Assembly: GCA_030428905.1 (NCBI GenBank)
Contig: JAUIED010000008.1
Span: 1-60,091 of the forward strand
Direction of reading: 5' to 3'
DNA: 60,091 nt
Source of the DNA: Gammaproteobacteria bacterium
GTDB taxonomy: Bacteria > Pseudomonadota > Gammaproteobacteria > Pseudomonadales > Azotimanducaceae
Part shown: positions 30,586-39,357 of the stretch, piece after piece
How the letters are laid out: each line of letters begins with the position of its first letter
Position numbering within the stretch: position 1 is the first letter of the stretch
Position numbers and translations under genes: made by a program
The notes under the pieces: model-generated
The model's input: only the letters and a program-made list of their open reading frames with translations
Databases searched by the model: none
What the model was told of the DNA's origin: nothing

Positions 30586-31520
30586 TGGCTGGTTCATCGC
30601 GTAAAGCGATCTATGCCGCGCTGATCGGTAACTCCGCCATTGCGGCCACCAAATTCGCCGCAGCGTTCACCAGCGGCAGCTCGGCGATGTTCTCCGAAGG
30701 CGTGCATTCCCTTGTGGATACAGGCAACCAGGTGTTGCTGCTGTACGGGCTGAAGCGAGCTCAGATCCCGGCCGATGCGCACTATCCCCTGGGCCACGGC
30801 AAAGAGGTGTATTTCTGGAGCTTCATGGTGGCGATGCTCGTGTTTGCTCTGGGCGGCGTCGTGTCGATGTATCAGGGCGTGCAGCACATTCTGCACCCCG
30901 AGCCACTCACCGACCTGCGGCTGAGCTACATCGTGCTCAGCCTCGCCATCGTCTTTGAAGCGTGGGTATTGTGGGTGGCTGCTCGGGAGTTCGGCAAGAG
31001 CAAAGGTGACAAGGGCGTGATCGAGGCGGTCAAAACCAGCAAGGATCCGAGCCTGTTCGTCGTGGTGTTCGAAGACACTGCCGCACTCGTGGGCCTCGCC
31101 ATTGCGTTGGCTGGGCTCATTGCCTACGAGGTTACCGGCAACATGCTGTTCGACGGCATTGCCTCGGTGCTGATCGGCCTCGTGCTGATGGTGGTGGCGT
31201 ATTGGCTGGCCTATGAAAGCAAGGGTCTGCTCATCGGCGAGTCGGCGTCACCCGAAGTGCATGCGGCCATCGAGCGTGTGCTGCGCGTGGATGAGCGCAT
31301 AGGTTACGTCAACGAGGTGACCACGCTGCACATGGGGCCGAACGCAATCGTTGCCATGATCAGCGTGGATTTCAAAGACGGCATTCCATCCGAGGAGGTG
31401 GAAGCTGCCGTGACCGAGGTGAACCGTGTCATCAAGGCACAGGACCCAGCCATCAAGCGTGTGTTCATCGAGGTGGAGCAGGTGCACGACCACGCCCGAC
31501 AAACGTCAGCAGCGGGCTGA
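30585..31520 (+). CDS. Cation diffusion facilitator transporter (ZnT9-like branch)
   Basis: CDF proteins export divalent metal ions by proton exchange. The 311-residue protein has about six membrane helices. TM2 carries FSEGVHSLVDTGNQ and TM5 VVVFEDTAALVG, so metal ligands are likely His/Asp and Glu/Asp rather than the HxxxD/DxxxD of classic ZitB. This pattern, with HYPLGHGKEVYFW, fits the ZnT9-like branch. A cytoplasmic domain follows from about residue 215. The GTG start overlaps the upstream TAG (TAGTG). The metal is not predictable from the sequence. Confidence 0.85.
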   Translation: MAGSSRKAIYAALIGNSAIAATKFAAAFTSGSSAMFSEGVHSLVDTGNQVLLLYGLKRAQIPADAHYPLGHGKEVYFWSFMVAMLVFALGGVVSMYQGVQHILHPEPLTDLRLSYIVLSLAIVFEAWVLWVAAREFGKSKGDKGVIEAVKTSKDPSLFVVVFEDTAALVGLAIALAGLIAYEVTGNMLFDGIASVLIGLVLMVVAYWLAYESKGLLIGESASPEVHAAIERVLRVDERIGYVNEVTTLHMGPNAIVAMISVDFKDGIPSEEVEAAVTEVNRVIKAQDPAIKRVFIEVEQVHDHARQTSAAG

Positions 31521-31524
31521 GTTC

Positions 31525-32724
31525 ATGTCACCGGGTTTTTCTGCCCTCGCGGCGCGCCGCACGTTGCTGGCATCCCTTGTCATCATCGGCATGGGCTTCA
31601 CTGTGTTGTTCCCCGTTCTGTCACCCCTTGGGCGAGAGCTGGGCCTCAACGAGATGCAGATCACCTTCATCATCTCCATGTCCTCCGCTATCGTTTTCCT
31701 GTCCACGCCGGTGTGGGGGCGGATGAGTGATGTCTGGGGGCGCAAACGCGTCATGCTGATCGGAATCTTCGGGTTTGCTCTCGGCACGGTTCTTTTCAAC
31801 AGCGTGCTGCAGGCTGGACTCGCCGGCTGGATCATGGGCCTGCCCTTGTTCTTTGGCCTTGTGCTCGCGCGCATGGTGCACGCGTCGATCATGTCTGCCG
31901 CCATGCCGGCGGCCAGCGCCTACATGGCGGACATCACCAGCGTTGCCGAACGCACGAAAGGGATGGGTGCGGCGGGCGCGGCCAACAACATCGGTGCCAT
32001 ACTCGGCCCGGCGCTGGCCGGACTGGCGATGATTTCACTGATGACGCCGCTATGGTTCATCGCCGGGCTCGCGTTTCTCAACGGGTTTTTCGTGCTGTTC
32101 TTTCTCCGCGAACCGCCGCGTGAGAGGGCCGCCGTGCGGCCGCCGCGCATGAAGTACACCGACCCTCGTATCCTGCCGTTCATCGTAGTCGGTGTGATCA
32201 TGTTCATGGGATTTGGCCTGGTGCAGCAGACTATGGGTTTTCGCTTTCAGGACGCGCTGCAACTCGATGCGGCCGCCACTGCGGGCACCTTTGGAACGGC
32301 CATGATGTTCTCCGCCGGCTGCTCGCTGTTTTCACAGATGGTGATCGTGCAGCGTCTGGATGTGGCCCCGTTCACCTTGCTCAAACTCGCTCTGCCGTTG
32401 CTCATCCTCGCCTTCGCGCTCATGGCCACGCAGGAGACACAGCTGTGGTTGACGATTGCTCTGAGTATCCAGGGTCTCGGCATGGGCCTCGCCGGCCCGG
32501 GCTTCATGGCCGGGGCGTCGCTTGCCGTATCGGCCCAAGAGCAGGGCTCCGTGGCGGGTGTTGCAGGCTCTTGTGGTCCGCTCGGGTGGACTATCGGACC
32601 GCTGTTCGGCGGCGCGCTTTATCAGGTCGAACCGTGGCTTCCCTATGCCTTTGCGGGTGTGGTGTATGCCCTCCTGCTGGCGATCATGCCCTGGCTCGGC
32701 CGCCGGGTGCGGGTCACCAGATGA
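31525..32724 (+). CDS. Major facilitator superfamily transporter
   Basis: This 399-residue protein has about twelve membrane helices and the MFS loop 2-3 signature GRMSDVWGRKRVM. The N-terminus MSPGFSALAARRTLLASLVI begins at the ATG at 31525, four bases after the cation-efflux stop; an upstream in-frame start lies inside that gene. The substrate is unknown; the fold and loop motif resemble drug or metabolite exporters of the tetracycline/multidrug type. The 3' end overlaps the convergent PhyH gene by 11 bases. Confidence 0.85.
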   Translation: MSPGFSALAARRTLLASLVIIGMGFTVLFPVLSPLGRELGLNEMQITFIISMSSAIVFLSTPVWGRMSDVWGRKRVMLIGIFGFALGTVLFNSVLQAGLAGWIMGLPLFFGLVLARMVHASIMSAAMPAASAYMADITSVAERTKGMGAAGAANNIGAILGPALAGLAMISLMTPLWFIAGLAFLNGFFVLFFLREPPRERAAVRPPRMKYTDPRILPFIVVGVIMFMGFGLVQQTMGFRFQDALQLDAAATAGTFGTAMMFSAGCSLFSQMVIVQRLDVAPFTLLKLALPLLILAFALMATQETQLWLTIALSIQGLGMGLAGPGFMAGASLAVSAQEQGSVAGVAGSCGPLGWTIGPLFGGALYQVEPWLPYAFAGVVYALLLAIMPWLGRRVRVTR

Positions 32725-33517
32725 TTTCGGGGTTCTGGGTGCTGGTCATCGGCGCGCCGGCTTGCAGCGCATCGTTGAGGATCGGTTGGCTCACGCCCGG
32801 CCGCGGGTCGTAGACCACATCGTCGCCGATATAGCGCACGGTGTAGCCTCGCCGCCGTCGGTCGCGCCGGCTGTTGCCCGGTGCGCCGTGCACGGTCATG
32901 CCGTGAAACACGTAGATGTCACCGGGTTCGATGTCCCACGTAACGATGTCGTAGTCGCTGCGTGCCGCTTCGATATCCGGCATGGGCTCGTAGTCCGGGT
33001 TGCGTTCGTAGGCGTCGATGTTCTCGGTGATGCCGAACGTTTCCGGCTGAAACCAGCGATCCCAGCGGTGTGAACCGCGCACGAACTCCAGTGCGCCGGT
33101 TTCCGCTGTGACCGTATCGAGGCCCACCCACACCGACACCACCTGCCAGCCGCGTATGGGCCAGTAGGGCTGATCGTTGTGCCAACGCGTTCGGTTGCTT
33201 GTTGCAGCCTCTTTCACGAAAAGCTGGTCGTAGAGTAGGTTTACGCGCTCGCTGCGCAGGAACTGCCGCGCTATCTGCGGCATGTTGGATTGCAGACAGA
33301 ACGCTTTGAAGTCGTCGTCGTTCTGCCAGATGCGCAGGTTGCCGTGGAAGCGTCCGCCGTCGGGCGCGTCGTAACCATGAAAAAATGGCCCGGGGCGCTC
33401 GATGTCGCGCTCGATAGCACCCGCCAGGCGGTCGAGCCAGGCCTCATCCACCACGCCGCGCAGCACCGTGGCACCATCCCGATCGTAGGCTTCGATTGCC
33501 TGCGCAGGCACTTGCAT
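32714..33517 (-). CDS. Phytanoyl-CoA dioxygenase (PhyH) family protein
   Basis: PhyH-family enzymes are Fe(II)/2-oxoglutarate dioxygenases. The iron site is His113 and Asp115 (RWHNDQPYW) with the distal His210 (MTVHGAPGN), and an Arg near 222-228 could bind 2-oxoglutarate. The 267-residue length is normal. The substrate cannot be named; bacterial members act on lipids, halogenated metabolites or osmolytes. It lies three bases downstream of the esterase gene on the minus strand, so the two probably work in one pathway. Confidence 0.85.
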   Translation of the reverse strand: MQVPAQAIEAYDRDGATVLRGVVDEAWLDRLAGAIERDIERPGPFFHGYDAPDGGRFHGNLRIWQNDDDFKAFCLQSNMPQIARQFLRSERVNLLYDQLFVKEAATSNRTRWHNDQPYWPIRGWQVVSVWVGLDTVTAETGALEFVRGSHRWDRWFQPETFGITENIDAYERNPDYEPMPDIEAARSDYDIVTWDIEPGDIYVFHGMTVHGAPGNSRRDRRRRGYTVRYIGDDVVYDPRPGVSQPILNDALQAGAPMTSTQNPEIIW

Positions 33518-33520
33518 GGC

Positions 33521-34552
33521 TCAGACCTCGCGGCAGAACTGGGCGATGGCGGCGGCGCTATCGCGGCTGATGTCCGGGCTCGCCACGGCCATGATCTCAG
33601 AACCGTGGATGGTGCCCATCATCTGTCGGCATCGTGCAGGTACCCCGGCCTTGAGCAGCTTGCGGTAGAACTCGATGCCTTCGTCGCGCAGCGGATCGCA
33701 CTCGTTTACCGAGATAACCGTGGGCACCAGGCCCTGCAGATCTTCCTCGGTGGCGAAGTCCGGCCAGGCGAGCGGGTTCTTCGCATCGAGCTGCTCCATC
33801 CCGTAGGCCATCGCCCCGCGATTGTTGTGCAGATCCAGGAGGATGCCGTTGTTTTCAATGGAGGAGGGCAGGCGGTCCTGCGGCCAGAAGCCCGCGATGT
33901 AGGGGCACAAAGCGTACAGGCCGCGGATCAGGCCCAGGTCGCCATCTGCCTTCAGCTTCAGACCGGTGGCCAGCGTCAGATTGCCGCCGCCGCTCTCGCC
34001 GGCAACGATGATGTGTGCCGGGTCGATGCCCAGGACGTCGGCGTGCGCGTGTACCCACTTCACGCCGGCTACACAGTCGTTCAACCCAGCAGGAAAGGGA
34101 GCCACTTCCGGTGCGGAGCTTGGTGTGAGGCAGTTGCGAAAGTCCACCATGGCCACGGCAACGCCTTGCGCGGCGATGATCTTGCCCCACGCCCGGTACA
34201 TTCCATCGAAGCAGGACATGCTCATCATGCCGCCGCCGTGCAGGTACACCACGCAAGCCTTGGCATCCTCCCCTTGCGGCCGGATGAGCTGTACCTGGAT
34301 CGTATTGCCGTCCGGCGTGGAGATGAATTCGTGCACGGAGATGTCCAGGCCGTCGCTCGGCGCCACCTCCTCGTTGTCAAACATGTCCATCATCGCCTTC
34401 ATCTGCTCGCGGCCGGCGATGGCCTGCTTCGTGTTTGCTTCCGCGAGCATGGCCTCGCGGCTTTCGGCATCGGGCTGGCTCATGGTCGGCATCATGGCCA
34501 TCGCGGCTTTGATGCGCGGGTCGATGCGTGGGTCATCCTGCAGTTTGGACAT
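33521..34552 (-). CDS. HSL-type alpha/beta hydrolase (carboxylesterase)
   Basis: This 343-residue hydrolase of the hormone-sensitive-lipase group has the oxyanion motif HGGG at 105-108 and the nucleophile Ser187 in AGESGGGN. Asp286 (NECDPLRDEG) and His316 (TIHGSEI) complete the triad. No signal peptide is seen, so it is probably cytoplasmic. The natural ester is unknown. Three bases separate it from the PhyH gene. It is divergent from the Nramp-like gene. Confidence 0.88.
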   Translation of the reverse strand: MSKLQDDPRIDPRIKAAMAMMPTMSQPDAESREAMLAEANTKQAIAGREQMKAMMDMFDNEEVAPSDGLDISVHEFISTPDGNTIQVQLIRPQGEDAKACVVYLHGGGMMSMSCFDGMYRAWGKIIAAQGVAVAMVDFRNCLTPSSAPEVAPFPAGLNDCVAGVKWVHAHADVLGIDPAHIIVAGESGGGNLTLATGLKLKADGDLGLIRGLYALCPYIAGFWPQDRLPSSIENNGILLDLHNNRGAMAYGMEQLDAKNPLAWPDFATEEDLQGLVPTVISVNECDPLRDEGIEFYRKLLKAGVPARCRQMMGTIHGSEIMAVASPDISRDSAAAIAQFCREV

Positions 34553-34711
34553 GCGAGGCTCCTGATGAGTGTTGATGAAAGATCACCACACGATACCGCC
34601 GCGCGCAACCCGCGGCAGCCGGGGACTGTGGCGGTCAGGGGGGTTCTGCTACCGTTGCACAACGCTGGGGTGGAGGCCGGTCATCGAACTTTCTGATGTG
34701 GCGGGGCGCAC
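34553..34711. other. Divergent intergenic region between esterase and Nramp-like genes
   Basis: The 159-base gap should hold promoters for both genes. A perfect 12-base palindrome CGTTGCACAACG lies at 34653-34664 and could bind a repressor. No clear -10/-35 pair was found by eye. Confidence 0.35.
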
Positions 34712-35938
34712 ATGAACGTGCGCGGTTTCTATCGCGTGCTCGGCCCGGGCATTCTTTTTGCCGCGGCGGCGATCGGCGTATCGCATCTGGTGCAATCCAC
34801 ACGCGCCGGCGCTGAGTACGGTCTGGCCATGGCGAGCGTTCTTCTCGTGAGTTGCCTGGTCAAATATCCCGTGCTGTATCTCGGGGCGGTCTATCCGGCG
34901 GCCACCGGCAAAAGCCTGTTGGACTACTACGCGCGCGTCGGCCTCTGGGCGATCGTGCCGTACACGGTGCTGCTGCTGTATGCCATGTGGTTCGTGCTGG
35001 CAGCAATCACCGTGACTACCGCGGGAATCGTTCAAGCGGTAGGCGGCTTGCAGGGTTCGCCGCTGCCGGTAGCTGCCGCGCTGCTCGCGGGTACAGCCCT
35101 GTTGCTGGTGATCGGCCGTTATGCCTGGCTCGAACACGTGAGTAAATGGCTCGTGGGGCTGCTTGCCGTAATGGTGCTGGCGGCGACGCTGCTTGCGTTA
35201 CCAGGCATTGAATGGCAGCAGGAAAGTCTGGCGCTGCCGCCGCTTTCCGTGCCGCTGGCGCTGTTCATCATTGCCGTGGCCGGCTGGATGCCCATCCCCG
35301 TGGATGCATCTGTTACTACCTCGGTGTGGGGTGCGCAGCGTGCGCGCGAACGGGGCGCTCCGTCGCCGCGAGAGGTGCGCATGGATTTCATGACCGGGTA
35401 TGTGGGCGCGACGGTGCTGGCGTTGTGCTTTCTGTTGTTGGGCACCAGCGTTATGCACAGCCAGGCGATCGCGCCTGCCGACTCCGCCGGCGCCTTTGCC
35501 GGCCAGGTGCTGGGCCTGTTTACTGCGCAGTTCGGCGACTGGGCGTTCTACCTGATTGGCGTGGCGGCGCTCGCTACCATGCTGTCCACGCAGCTTACTG
35601 CGCTGGACGGTGGACCCCGCCAGCTGGAGCAGCTCCTGGAAGTAGCCGGTGTTGCCCGCAAGCGGTGGATATATCCGGTGCTCGTCATCGTCTACGCGGC
35701 GGGTGGGTACGCGGTTCTCGCTTTTGCCATGTCGTCGTTCGCCACGTTCATCGACTACGCCACGCGGCTCGGCTTTCTGCTGGCGCCCATGGTTGTGGTG
35801 CTCAACCATCGCGCGGTGTTTGCGCAGGAATTCGCGGCACAGTACCGGCCAGGCAAGTGGCTCGAGCGCTGGAGCATCGCCGGTGGGGTGGTGATCTGTG
35901 CGACGAGCGCCGGCTACTTCTACTGGTTGCTGGGCTGA
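34712..35938 (+). CDS. Nramp-related membrane transporter lacking the usual metal-binding residues
   Basis: The 408-residue protein has about eleven helices in the Nramp order. In true Nramp Mn/Fe transporters, TM1 carries DPGN and TM6 carries MPH. Here the TM1 region reads AAAAIGVSHLVQSTRAGAEYG and TM6 reads GWMPIPVDASVTTSVW, so the canonical Asp, Asn and Met/His ligands are not conserved. This belongs to an Nramp-related clade of unsettled substrate. The gene is transcribed towards the tRNA-Leu, which lies on the other strand 20 bases downstream. Confidence 0.8.
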   Translation: MNVRGFYRVLGPGILFAAAAIGVSHLVQSTRAGAEYGLAMASVLLVSCLVKYPVLYLGAVYPAATGKSLLDYYARVGLWAIVPYTVLLLYAMWFVLAAITVTTAGIVQAVGGLQGSPLPVAAALLAGTALLLVIGRYAWLEHVSKWLVGLLAVMVLAATLLALPGIEWQQESLALPPLSVPLALFIIAVAGWMPIPVDASVTTSVWGAQRARERGAPSPREVRMDFMTGYVGATVLALCFLLLGTSVMHSQAIAPADSAGAFAGQVLGLFTAQFGDWAFYLIGVAALATMLSTQLTALDGGPRQLEQLLEVAGVARKRWIYPVLVIVYAAGGYAVLAFAMSSFATFIDYATRLGFLLAPMVVVLNHRAVFAQEFAAQYRPGKWLERWSIAGGVVICATSAGYFYWLLG

Positions 35939-35958
35939 GAGGCGAGGAACAGAAGATA

Positions 35959-36045
35959 TGGTGCCGAGGAGAGGACTTGAACCTCCACGGGGTTACCCCC
36001 ACTAGCACCTGAAGCTAGCGTGTCTACCAATTTCACCACCTCGGC
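35959..36045 (-). tRNA. tRNA-Leu (CAG)
   Basis: The minus strand folds as an 87-base leucine tRNA, counted with its encoded 3' CCA. The acceptor stem pairs GCCGAGG (5' end at 36045) with CCTCGGC, followed by discriminator A and CCA. The anticodon loop TTCAGGT between CTAGC and GCTAG reads CAG. A long variable arm (GGGGGTAACCCC) is typical of class II tRNA-Leu, and GGTTCAAGTCC is the T-arm. From memory, a tRNA-Leu lies at the same place (between purA and rnr) in P. aeruginosa. Confidence 0.97.
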
Positions 36046-36111
36046 TCCGGGGTGAAGCCCGCAATCAAGCGGGGCGCGCAATTTACTCAAAGCACCGTTA
36101 AAGTGTCAAAC

Positions 36112-38241
36112 ATGCCATCCGAAAAATCTGGGCGTATCACTGCCCGCTCGGTCCTCTCCCTACTCGAACACGCCGAAACGCCGCCCGATTGGCACGCCCT
36201 CAAGACGGAGCTGTGCCGCGGCCGCCATGGTGCGGTGCGCGAACTGCGCCTGGTGCTCAAGGGCCTGCAGCGCAATGGCGAGGTGGAGCTGGACCATGCC
36301 GGTTTCTACCACCTGCCGGCGGCGGGGGAGATGGTGGAGAGTGTGGTCACCCAGCAGGGCAAGTCGCTGCTGATCGAGGGTGTGGAGGTCGAACAGGGTA
36401 GGCGCGGACGGCTTCGGGCGGGCGATCTGGTGCGGGCGCGAATCCACCAGGGCAGGGCTACTGTCGTGGAAGTGCTGTCGCCGTCAGACCGGGTGCTGGT
36501 GGGCGAGCTCAACTGGCTCGGCCGGTACCCCTATGTGGAAGCCCTGGGATCCGACTATCGCGGCCGCGTGAGTCTGGTGGACATGCCCGACAGCGGCCGG
36601 CACGGCGATATCGTGCGCGTGGAGATCATCGGCGAGGAGCACCGCGGGCTCACCGGGCGGGTGATTGACGTGCTGGAAGGCGAGACGGTGCTGGCCCGGG
36701 CGGTGGATACCACGCTCGCGGCCTACCACATCCCGCAAGTGTGGCCGGATGAGGTGCGTGATGCTGTTGCCGGGCTGCCCGAGCAGGTGCCGAACCGACT
36801 GCCGCGGGGCCGCACAGACCTACGCAAGCTGCCGCTCGTGACCATTGACGGAGAAACCGCCAAGGACTTCGACGACGCCGTGTATGCCGAGCGGCTGGCG
36901 GATGGTTGGCGTCTGGTGGTGGCCATCGCCGATGTGGCGCACTACGTGAAAAAAGGCGGTGCGCTGGATACGCAGGCCCGCGAGCGCGGCAACTCGGTGT
37001 ACCTGCCGAAGACGGTGGTGCCCATGCTGCCCGAGGCCTTGTCCAACGACCTGTGCTCGCTGCGACCGCGGGAGCCGCGGCTGGCCATGGTCTGCGAGAT
37101 GCGCGTTGATCGCGAAGGGCGGGTACGCGAGCACACGTTCGCCAACGCGCTGATCCGTTCCTGGCAGCGCCTCACCTACACAGAGGTTGCTGGTTTCCTG
37201 GCCGGCGGTACGCTCGACGTGGAGCCGGAGGTGGCGTCGTCGCTGCGCGAGCTGCATGCCTGTTATGAAGCCATGCGCCAGGCGCGCGAGGCACGTGGGG
37301 CGCTCGATTTCGACGCCCACGAGGCAGAGCTGGAGCTGGAAGGTGGGCGGGTCAAAGCCATCGTGCCGGTGCAGCGCAACGATGCGCACCGACTCATCGA
37401 AGAGGCCATGATCGCCGCTAACGTGTGTGCCGCGGAGTTTCTGGAAGCGCATGATGTGGCCGCGCTCTACCGAGCCCACGAAGGGCCGGATGTCACGGCC
37501 CAGGGCGCGCTGAAGAGTGCTTTTGCCATGGCGGGCGTACGGCTGTCCGGCGGTTTCGATCCGCGCTCGGTGCAGCACGCGCTGGAGCAGATCGCCGAGC
37601 GGCCTGACGCCTGGGTGTTTCAGATGCTGGTGCTGCGCTCCATGCAGCAGGCGGTATATCAGCCGGCGCACCAGGGCCACTTTGGCCTGGCGCTCGATCG
37701 TTACATGCACTTCACATCGCCCATCCGCCGTTATGCGGATCTCGTTGTGCATCGCGCCATCAAGTCCGTTCTGGCTGGCAAGAAGCCGCCATATACCCAC
37801 GATGCGCTGGAGGCGACCGGCTCGCATATTTCCTTCACCGAGCGGCGGGCGGAGCAGGCGGAGTGGGCGGTGCAGGGCTGGCTCAAGTGCGATTTTGTGG
37901 CCGACAAGGTGGGTGAAGTGCTGCCCGGCAAGATTGCCGGGGTGACGGAGTTTGGCCTGTTCGTGGAGCTCACGGGTTATTACGTGCAGGGCCTGGTGCA
38001 CATTTCCGAGCTCGGCGATGACTACTACCGGTTTCAGCCGCAGAATCTTTCGCTGGTGGGCGAGCGCTCGGGCGAGGTGTTTCGTCTGGGCGACACGCTC
38101 GATGTGCGCATCCGCGAGGTGCGCCCGCCCCTCGGCCGCATTGACCTGGAGATCAACCGTGGCGCTCGCGGGGCTGGCAAAGGAAAGAGCAAAGGCCAGG
38201 GGAAAGGCAGGGGCAAGGAGAAAAAGGGGCGGCGCCGATGA
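36112..38241 (+). CDS. rnr: Ribonuclease R
   Basis: RNase R is a processive 3'-5' exonuclease able to unwind structured RNA; it acts in rRNA and mRNA turnover. A winged-helix-like N-terminus (ITARSVLSLLEHAE...) is followed by cold-shock domains, then the RNB domain with metal Asp residues in IDGETAKDFDDAV. An S1 domain follows (IAGVTEFGLFVEL), then a Lys/Arg/Gly-rich tail. From the ATG at 36112 the protein is 709 residues; an in-frame ATG at 36052 would give 729, though it would begin close to the tRNA gene. Both are shorter than E. coli RNase R (813). rlmB overlaps the stop (ATGA). Confidence 0.94.
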   Translation: MPSEKSGRITARSVLSLLEHAETPPDWHALKTELCRGRHGAVRELRLVLKGLQRNGEVELDHAGFYHLPAAGEMVESVVTQQGKSLLIEGVEVEQGRRGRLRAGDLVRARIHQGRATVVEVLSPSDRVLVGELNWLGRYPYVEALGSDYRGRVSLVDMPDSGRHGDIVRVEIIGEEHRGLTGRVIDVLEGETVLARAVDTTLAAYHIPQVWPDEVRDAVAGLPEQVPNRLPRGRTDLRKLPLVTIDGETAKDFDDAVYAERLADGWRLVVAIADVAHYVKKGGALDTQARERGNSVYLPKTVVPMLPEALSNDLCSLRPREPRLAMVCEMRVDREGRVREHTFANALIRSWQRLTYTEVAGFLAGGTLDVEPEVASSLRELHACYEAMRQAREARGALDFDAHEAELELEGGRVKAIVPVQRNDAHRLIEEAMIAANVCAAEFLEAHDVAALYRAHEGPDVTAQGALKSAFAMAGVRLSGGFDPRSVQHALEQIAERPDAWVFQMLVLRSMQQAVYQPAHQGHFGLALDRYMHFTSPIRRYADLVVHRAIKSVLAGKKPPYTHDALEATGSHISFTERRAEQAEWAVQGWLKCDFVADKVGEVLPGKIAGVTEFGLFVELTGYYVQGLVHISELGDDYYRFQPQNLSLVGERSGEVFRLGDTLDVRIREVRPPLGRIDLEINRGARGAGKGKSKGQGKGRGKEKKGRRR

Positions 38242-38966
38242 GCTACACGCTCGGCTTTCACGCCGTGCGCCTGGCGCTCAGCAGCCATCCCGAGCGGGTG
38301 CGCACCGTCTACTACGCGCGCGGCCGGCGCGACGCGCGGGTGCAGGAGATCATCGCCCTGGCCAAGGAAGCGGCTGTGCGTTTCGAGGCGGTGGACCGCA
38401 GTTGGCTCGATGGCCGGGTCGAAGGCAACCACCAGGGTGTGGCCGCACTCTGCCATGCGTTGTCGGTGGCAGATGAGGCGGCGTTTGAGGCGGAGTTCGC
38501 CGGATTGCCATCGCCGCGCCTGCTGCTGGTGCTCGACGGGGTGTCTGATCCGCGCAATCTCGGTGCCTGTCTGCGCAGCGCCAACGCTGCCGGCGTGCAG
38601 GCGGTGCTCTGGCCCGAGCGCAACAGCGCGCCGGTGAACGATCTGGCATTGAAGACTGCCGCCGGCGGTGCCGAAGACCTGCTGCTGGTGCGGGTGAAGA
38701 ACCTGGCGCGGCGGTTGAACTGGCTCAAGGATCAGGGCGTGTGGCTTGTGGGGGCCGACGAGCGCGGCGAGATCGCCTGGTGCGATGTCGACCTCACCGG
38801 CGATGTCGCCCTGGTGATGGGCGGTGAAGGCAAAGGACTGCGGCGGCTCACTCGCGAGGCCTGCGACACGGTGTGCAACATTCCCATGCAGGGTGCGGTG
38901 TCGAGCCTCAACGTGTCAGTGGCTACCGGCGTTCTGCTCTTTGAAGCGGTAAGGCAAAGAAAGTGA
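38238..38966 (+). CDS. rlmB: 23S rRNA (guanosine-2'-O-)-methyltransferase RlmB
   Basis: RlmB methylates the 2'-OH of G2251 in the ribosomal P loop. The SPOUT/TrmH motifs are clear: LDGVSDPRNLGACLRSANA, VMGGEGKGLRRLTRE and IPMQGAVSSLNVSVATG. The N-terminal substrate-binding domain (about 1-75) is present, with 242 residues in total. It overlaps rnr by four bases, the usual rnr-rlmB pair. Confidence 0.96.
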   Translation: MSYTLGFHAVRLALSSHPERVRTVYYARGRRDARVQEIIALAKEAAVRFEAVDRSWLDGRVEGNHQGVAALCHALSVADEAAFEAEFAGLPSPRLLLVLDGVSDPRNLGACLRSANAAGVQAVLWPERNSAPVNDLALKTAAGGAEDLLLVRVKNLARRLNWLKDQGVWLVGADERGEIAWCDVDLTGDVALVMGGEGKGLRRLTREACDTVCNIPMQGAVSSLNVSVATGVLLFEAVRQRK

Positions 38967-38970
38967 GCGC

Positions 38971-39216
38971 TTACTTCTTCTTTAGAAGCGGTCTCAGCAG
39001 AGGCTCCAGACCGTTGACCTTGATCTCGTAGATAACCGCCAGCCGCTCACCGAGCTTACCCGGCGGAAATCCCTGGTTCTTGAACCACACGACATAGGGC
39101 TCCGGCAGCTCCAGAAGCCGAAGACCCTTGAAGCGGCCGAACGGCATCTCCTGGTTCACCAGCCGCACCAGTTCGTCCGCCGGCATGTCCTCGATGGCCA
39201 TCATCCGCTGCAGCAT
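38971..39216 (-). CDS. DUF3820-family small protein
   Basis: This 81-residue protein contains [22 protein letters not shown] and [19 protein letters not shown], the conserved DUF3820 pattern. Related proteins have been labelled quorum-sensing-regulated virulence factors, but no biochemical role is established. It converges on rlmB with a four-base gap and diverges from rpsF; the rpsF promoter lies immediately upstream of its start. Confidence 0.78.
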   Translation of the reverse strand: MLQRMMAIEDMPADELVRLVNQEMPFGRFKGLRLLELPEPYVVWFKNQGFPPGKLGERLAVIYEIKVNGLEPLLRPLLKKK

Positions 39217-39224
39217 ACCCGCCC

Positions 39225-39253
39225 TTGCATGCCGCTGCTGCCATCCCTAGAAT
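39225..39253 (+). promoter_or_regulatory. Probable sigma-70 promoter of the rpsF operon
   Basis: TTGCAT at 39225-39230 is separated by 17 bases from TAGAAT at 39248-39253. The -10 matches the consensus at five of six bases; the -35 is weaker (TTG retained). The predicted start near 39260 would leave a leader of about 98 bases before rpsF. Confidence 0.55.
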
Positions 39254-39259
39254 CGCGCC

Positions 39260-39357
39260 TCCCTGAAACCTTGCTCCACGCAGCCACGAGTTGCTGCGGG
39301 GGCGCGAAGCGGCGCGGGCTACAGCTCGAACCGCGGGCACACCGAAAGGAGTTGCGA
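39260..39357 (+). promoter_or_regulatory. Candidate S6:S18 autoregulatory leader
   Basis: The leader of about 98 bases is GC-rich and can form stems around CTGCGGGGGCGC and GGCGCGGGC. It ends GGGCACACCGAAAGGAG just before the rpsF start. Known S6:S18 leaders present a CCG trinucleotide recognised by the S6-S18 pair, and a CCG sits immediately before the ribosome-binding site here. The match is by eye and was not folded. Confidence 0.4.

Noticed and set aside
29485-35938. Biosynthetic gene cluster or defence island
   Set aside because: The KAS III-like, PhyH, esterase and transporter genes are on both strands with no shared signature, synthase modules or nuclease/toxin genes.
35959-36045. Integrative element attached to tRNA-Leu
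   Set aside because: No integrase, excisionase or duplicated tRNA end was found in the neighbouring accessory block.
36820-38001. 393-codon minus-strand frame
   Set aside because: It is antisense to rnr and has no family resemblance.
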